A DNA stretch of 64,000 nucleotides, taken from DATFVA01 sp963747755 (lineage in GTDB: Bacteria; Bacteroidota; Ignavibacteria; Ignavibacteriales; Ignavibacteriaceae). Position numbers and translations under genes: made by a program. The stretch's first letter is position 1, and the number at the start of each line of letters is the position of its first letter. The stretch is taken from positions 124,001 to 188,000 of the forward strand of contig CAVVGK010000003.1 in the NCBI GenBank assembly GCA_963747755.1, given 5' to 3'. Below, piece by piece: positions 61,795 to 64,000 of the stretch. The notes below the pieces were generated by a model. The model worked only from the letters and a program-made list of their open reading frames with translations. It did no database searches and was not told the DNA's origin.

Positions 61795-62838
61795 TTATGT
61801 ATGTTTTCCGGTCTCTATTATAACCTTGCTGATAATCACCATGGACATTGTAACTGCCGTGCCAATCAGGAAAATACCCGCGATAGTTTGAAAAAGAGGG
61901 TGTCGGGTAATTTTGTAGAACTGTTCTGTGGCAACCGAAAAAGCAGCAAATATTATCATTATCGCAAATAATAATCTTATACCATATCCCTTAATGTATT
62001 TAACAGCTGTAGAACCTATCTGTGCACCTATTGCTGCTCCGAATAGCATTATGACAGCTGCAACCAGCTCAACCCGGCCCTTTAAAGCATACGTGAAACA
62101 TCCATAAGCTCCGCTGAATAGGACAGTAATCAAGCTCGTTCCTACAGCTATGGCAGTGGGAAGCCCGATGAGATACACAAGTGCTGGCATAATAATAAAC
62201 CCTCCTCCAACTCCCATAAAGCCTGAAAGAAATCCTGTGAACAAAAAAATGATAAAAATTACCCAGATGGAAACACTGTCAATCTCAGATGCCGGAAATG
62301 ATATCATGGGGGGCAGGTTTAACTTATATAATTTCTCGGATAGTTTACTTCTCTCTGTTCCTGGTTTTGCGCCTGGTTTATTAATCTGTTCTTCTTCGAT
62401 TCGCTTTAATATTCTGGGATGAATAACAAAGTAATCATATAACATATAGCACCCCAGGGCGAATAACATCAACATATAACACCATCGTACCACCATCCCC
62501 ACATCTCCTGATTTCTCAAGGGCAATAATCAGTTCAGATCCAACCTCAAGCCCGATTATAGAAGTGACTATAGAGATCAAACCCAGTTTCCAATCAATGT
62601 TACCCATCTGATGATGTTTTTTAACCGCACCAATTGATTGACCGAAAATATTCGAAAGGTCCGTCCCTATCGCAAAGGCCATATGGAAACCAAAGATGTT
62701 AAGTGCTGGCGTTACTATCCATCCACCGCCGACTCCGAAAAACCCTCCAAGAATACCAACACAAAATCCAATAATCAGTAACAGAAGAATATTAAATTGA
62801 ATTCCTGCAACCGGCAGATAAATATTGAATATGTCCAT
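61795..62838 (-). CDS. TauE/SafE (TSUP) family transporter, copy 3
   Basis: A 347-residue member, first of the three in transcription order. It starts MDIFNIYLPVAGIQFNILL and has motifs GFFGVGGGWIVTPALNIF and GFMGVGGGFIIMPALVYL. It is the most divergent (IIMPALV for IRMPALV; longer central loop with EEEQINKPGAKPGTERSK). It follows cobA by 47 bp. Likely an inner-membrane carrier of a sulfur oxyanion. Confidence 0.9.
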   Translation of the reverse strand: MDIFNIYLPVAGIQFNILLLLIIGFCVGILGGFFGVGGGWIVTPALNIFGFHMAFAIGTDLSNIFGQSIGAVKKHHQMGNIDWKLGLISIVTSIIGLEVGSELIIALEKSGDVGMVVRWCYMLMLFALGCYMLYDYFVIHPRILKRIEEEQINKPGAKPGTERSKLSEKLYKLNLPPMISFPASEIDSVSIWVIFIIFLFTGFLSGFMGVGGGFIIMPALVYLIGLPTAIAVGTSLITVLFSGAYGCFTYALKGRVELVAAVIMLFGAAIGAQIGSTAVKYIKGYGIRLLFAIMIIFAAFSVATEQFYKITRHPLFQTIAGIFLIGTAVTMSMVIISKVIIETGKHT

Positions 62839-62885
62839 GTCTTCCTTCAGATACTAGCTGTTTAGAGACTAACTCATGGTTCCGA

Positions 62886-63674
62886 TTACAACAATTCTTT
62901 TATCAAAGTCTTACTGCTTTCGAACCAGGAAATATCGTTTCTTAGGGCAACTGTGGGACTGATCATTATAATAACAGGAGGCTGAAATCTTTGTTTTTTG
63001 AACTCCGTCGAAATCGTATCTATTCTACCTGTAATTGTTCTTTGTTCAGATAAAGTACCGTTTTCAATTACCGCTGCCGGCATTGACGGATCCATTCCAT
63101 GTTTTATGAGTTCGCTGCATATTTTATTTATTCTTGATGCACCCATATAAATGATAAGGTTAGTATTCTTCAGTCCGGCAAGCTTATTCCATTCAACCTG
63201 CGTCTCAGGTTTGCCCGGACATTCATGTGCAGTTATAAGAACGCATTGTGTAATGAGTCCACGATGCGTAATCGGAATCCCGCTATAGATGGGGGCGGAA
63301 AGTCCGGAAGTAATGCCAGGTATAACCTCAAACTCAATTCCCTCACTTTTAAGGGCCGCAGCCTCCTCAGAACCTCTACCAAATACGAAAGGATTTCCTC
63401 CCTTAAGCCTGACAACATCATAACCAAGTTTTGCCTTCTCAATAAGGATTTGAATTATTTTATCCTGCTTAATCGGGTGATGACCCGATTCTTTACCAAC
63501 AAAAATAAGCTCACAGTTGAACTTACATGAAGCAAGAAGATCACCATTTATCAACCGATCATAAACAACAACATCAGCTTTTTTCAGTACTCTGAGGGCT
63601 TTAAGCGTTATAAGCTCGGGATCCCCGGGTCCGGCGCCTGTTATATAAACTTTTCCATATTCCACTTTATTCAC
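62886..63674 (-). CDS. cobA: Uroporphyrinogen-III C-methyltransferase
   Basis: A 262-residue SUMT with a GTG start: GAGPGDPELITLKALRVL, DVVVYDRLI, VVRLKGGNPFVFGRGSEEA and VIPGITSGLSAPIYSGIPIT are diagnostic. It turns uroporphyrinogen III into precorrin-2, the precursor of siroheme for DsrAB and of the corrinoid for MtaC-like proteins. There is no fused CysG-type ferrochelatase or HemD domain. It heads the transporter genes in the minus-strand operon. Confidence 0.95.
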   Translation of the reverse strand: MNKVEYGKVYITGAGPGDPELITLKALRVLKKADVVVYDRLINGDLLASCKFNCELIFVGKESGHHPIKQDKIIQILIEKAKLGYDVVRLKGGNPFVFGRGSEEAAALKSEGIEFEVIPGITSGLSAPIYSGIPITHRGLITQCVLITAHECPGKPETQVEWNKLAGLKNTNLIIYMGASRINKICSELIKHGMDPSMPAAVIENGTLSEQRTITGRIDTISTEFKKQRFQPPVIIMISPTVALRNDISWFESSKTLIKELL

Positions 63675-63686
63675 CTGTCTATATAA

Positions 63687-63995
63687 TTAAATATGCTTAA
63701 GTACATTGATGATAAGGAATCCGGCAGTAATCACGAAAACGATAAGGAATAATGCAATCAGGATATCTGCCTGGGTATCGCGGCTACCTGAGATATTATG
63801 TTCCCTGGCTAAAATATTGTTTATCATTTCAAGGGTTTTTCTGCCTGTCTTTTTAAATTCCTGATCATAATTTGAGATTTCCTGCATACTAAGGTCGGTA
63901 GAACGGATAACATCGAAGAACAGATTGTAATTATCTGACATTTCCGAATAATCTACCTTGAGCTCATTAATCTCATTTTCTTTAAGGGCCTTCAT
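63687..63995 (-). CDS. Small membrane-anchored protein of unknown function
   Basis: A 102-residue protein with a helical charged N-terminal domain of about 70 residues and one C-terminal transmembrane helix (ILIALFLIVFVITAGFLIINVL), i.e. a tail-anchored layout. The ATG is at 63995, five bases from the window edge; a longer upstream start cannot be ruled out. No family recognised. It is 12 bp upstream of cobA in the same direction. Confidence 0.65.
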   Translation of the reverse strand: MKALKENEINELKVDYSEMSDNYNLFFDVIRSTDLSMQEISNYDQEFKKTGRKTLEMINNILAREHNISGSRDTQADILIALFLIVFVITAGFLIINVLKHI

Positions 63996-64000
63996 ACCAA

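Overview
The window carries an almost complete dissimilatory sulfate-reduction supercluster in a moderately AT-rich bacterial genome, next to a carbohydrate/C1 catabolic operon. The organism is an anaerobe that reduces sulfate. DsrAB comes with DsrD, and there are no dsrEFH genes here, which points to the reductive direction. Several promoters have a TTG / TAnnTTT architecture with about 20 bp between the elements, as in Bacteroidota and relatives, so I tentatively place it in the Bacteroidota/Ignavibacteria/Kapabacteria (FCB) sphere. This is an inference from promoter shape, not from phylogeny.

Region 1 (1-14220, + strand) is one long catabolic operon. It holds a mannose-6-phosphate-isomerase-like cupin (cut by the window edge), a zinc MtaB-type methyltransferase, an MtaC-type corrinoid protein, two aldo/keto reductases, a flavodoxin, an FGGY sugar kinase, a MetH-activation-domain protein, a homocysteine methyltransferase, a sugar ABC transporter binding protein and ATPase (no permeases in view), an NHL-repeat protein, a PhyH-type dioxygenase and an SMP-30/gluconolactonase-like protein. 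Together they look like uptake of a sugar or polyol coupled to removal of a methyl group through a corrinoid protein, in effect a methionine synthase split into separate polypeptides.

Region 2 (14221-24957) begins with a 748 bp gene-free stretch containing an 11-bp tandem repeat. It then encodes an Hmc/Dsr-like transmembrane redox complex whose NrfD subunit is fused to a hexaheme cytochrome, a receiver/kinase/receiver set, and a second DsrMK-like pair with another stand-alone receiver. A short minus-strand unit (NifX-like protein and UPF0251/DUF134 regulator) follows, with a 14-bp palindrome on its promoter.

Region 3 (26121-54487, + strand) is the sulfate-reduction core. It starts with a transposase-derived protein that appears to have lost its catalytic residues, followed by dsrA-dsrB-dsrD-dsrN-(ferritin-like)-dsrL-dsrC, an RsbRD_N-like protein, dsrMKJOP, a CoA-disulfide-reductase/rhodanese protein, a kinase-like/BON protein, qmoA-qmoB, sat, aprB, aprA (with a one-base frameshift), a strong terminator, hppA, two small metal-binding proteins and a detached qmoC. 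Sulfate is activated by Sat, the pyrophosphate is used by HppA for ion pumping, APS is reduced by AprAB with electrons from QmoABC, and sulfite is reduced by DsrAB/DsrC, with DsrMKJOP recycling the DsrC trisulfide.

Region 4 (54674-63995, - strand) is an operon transcribed towards region 3: a small membrane protein, cobA (siroheme precursor), three tandem TauE/SafE-type transporters, a small membrane protein, a heme-binding sensor with a degenerate histidine-kinase domain, an unusual receiver, and a PEP-synthase-like protein.

The most striking unlisted signal is a 63-bp promoter module repeated with identical spacing (GCAACA-N26-TTG-N20-TAnnTTT) upstream of four units: the NrfD-hexaheme complex, the second DsrMK pair, dsrAB and sat. 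It suggests one regulon for the whole respiratory pathway. No tRNA, rRNA or CRISPR array was seen.
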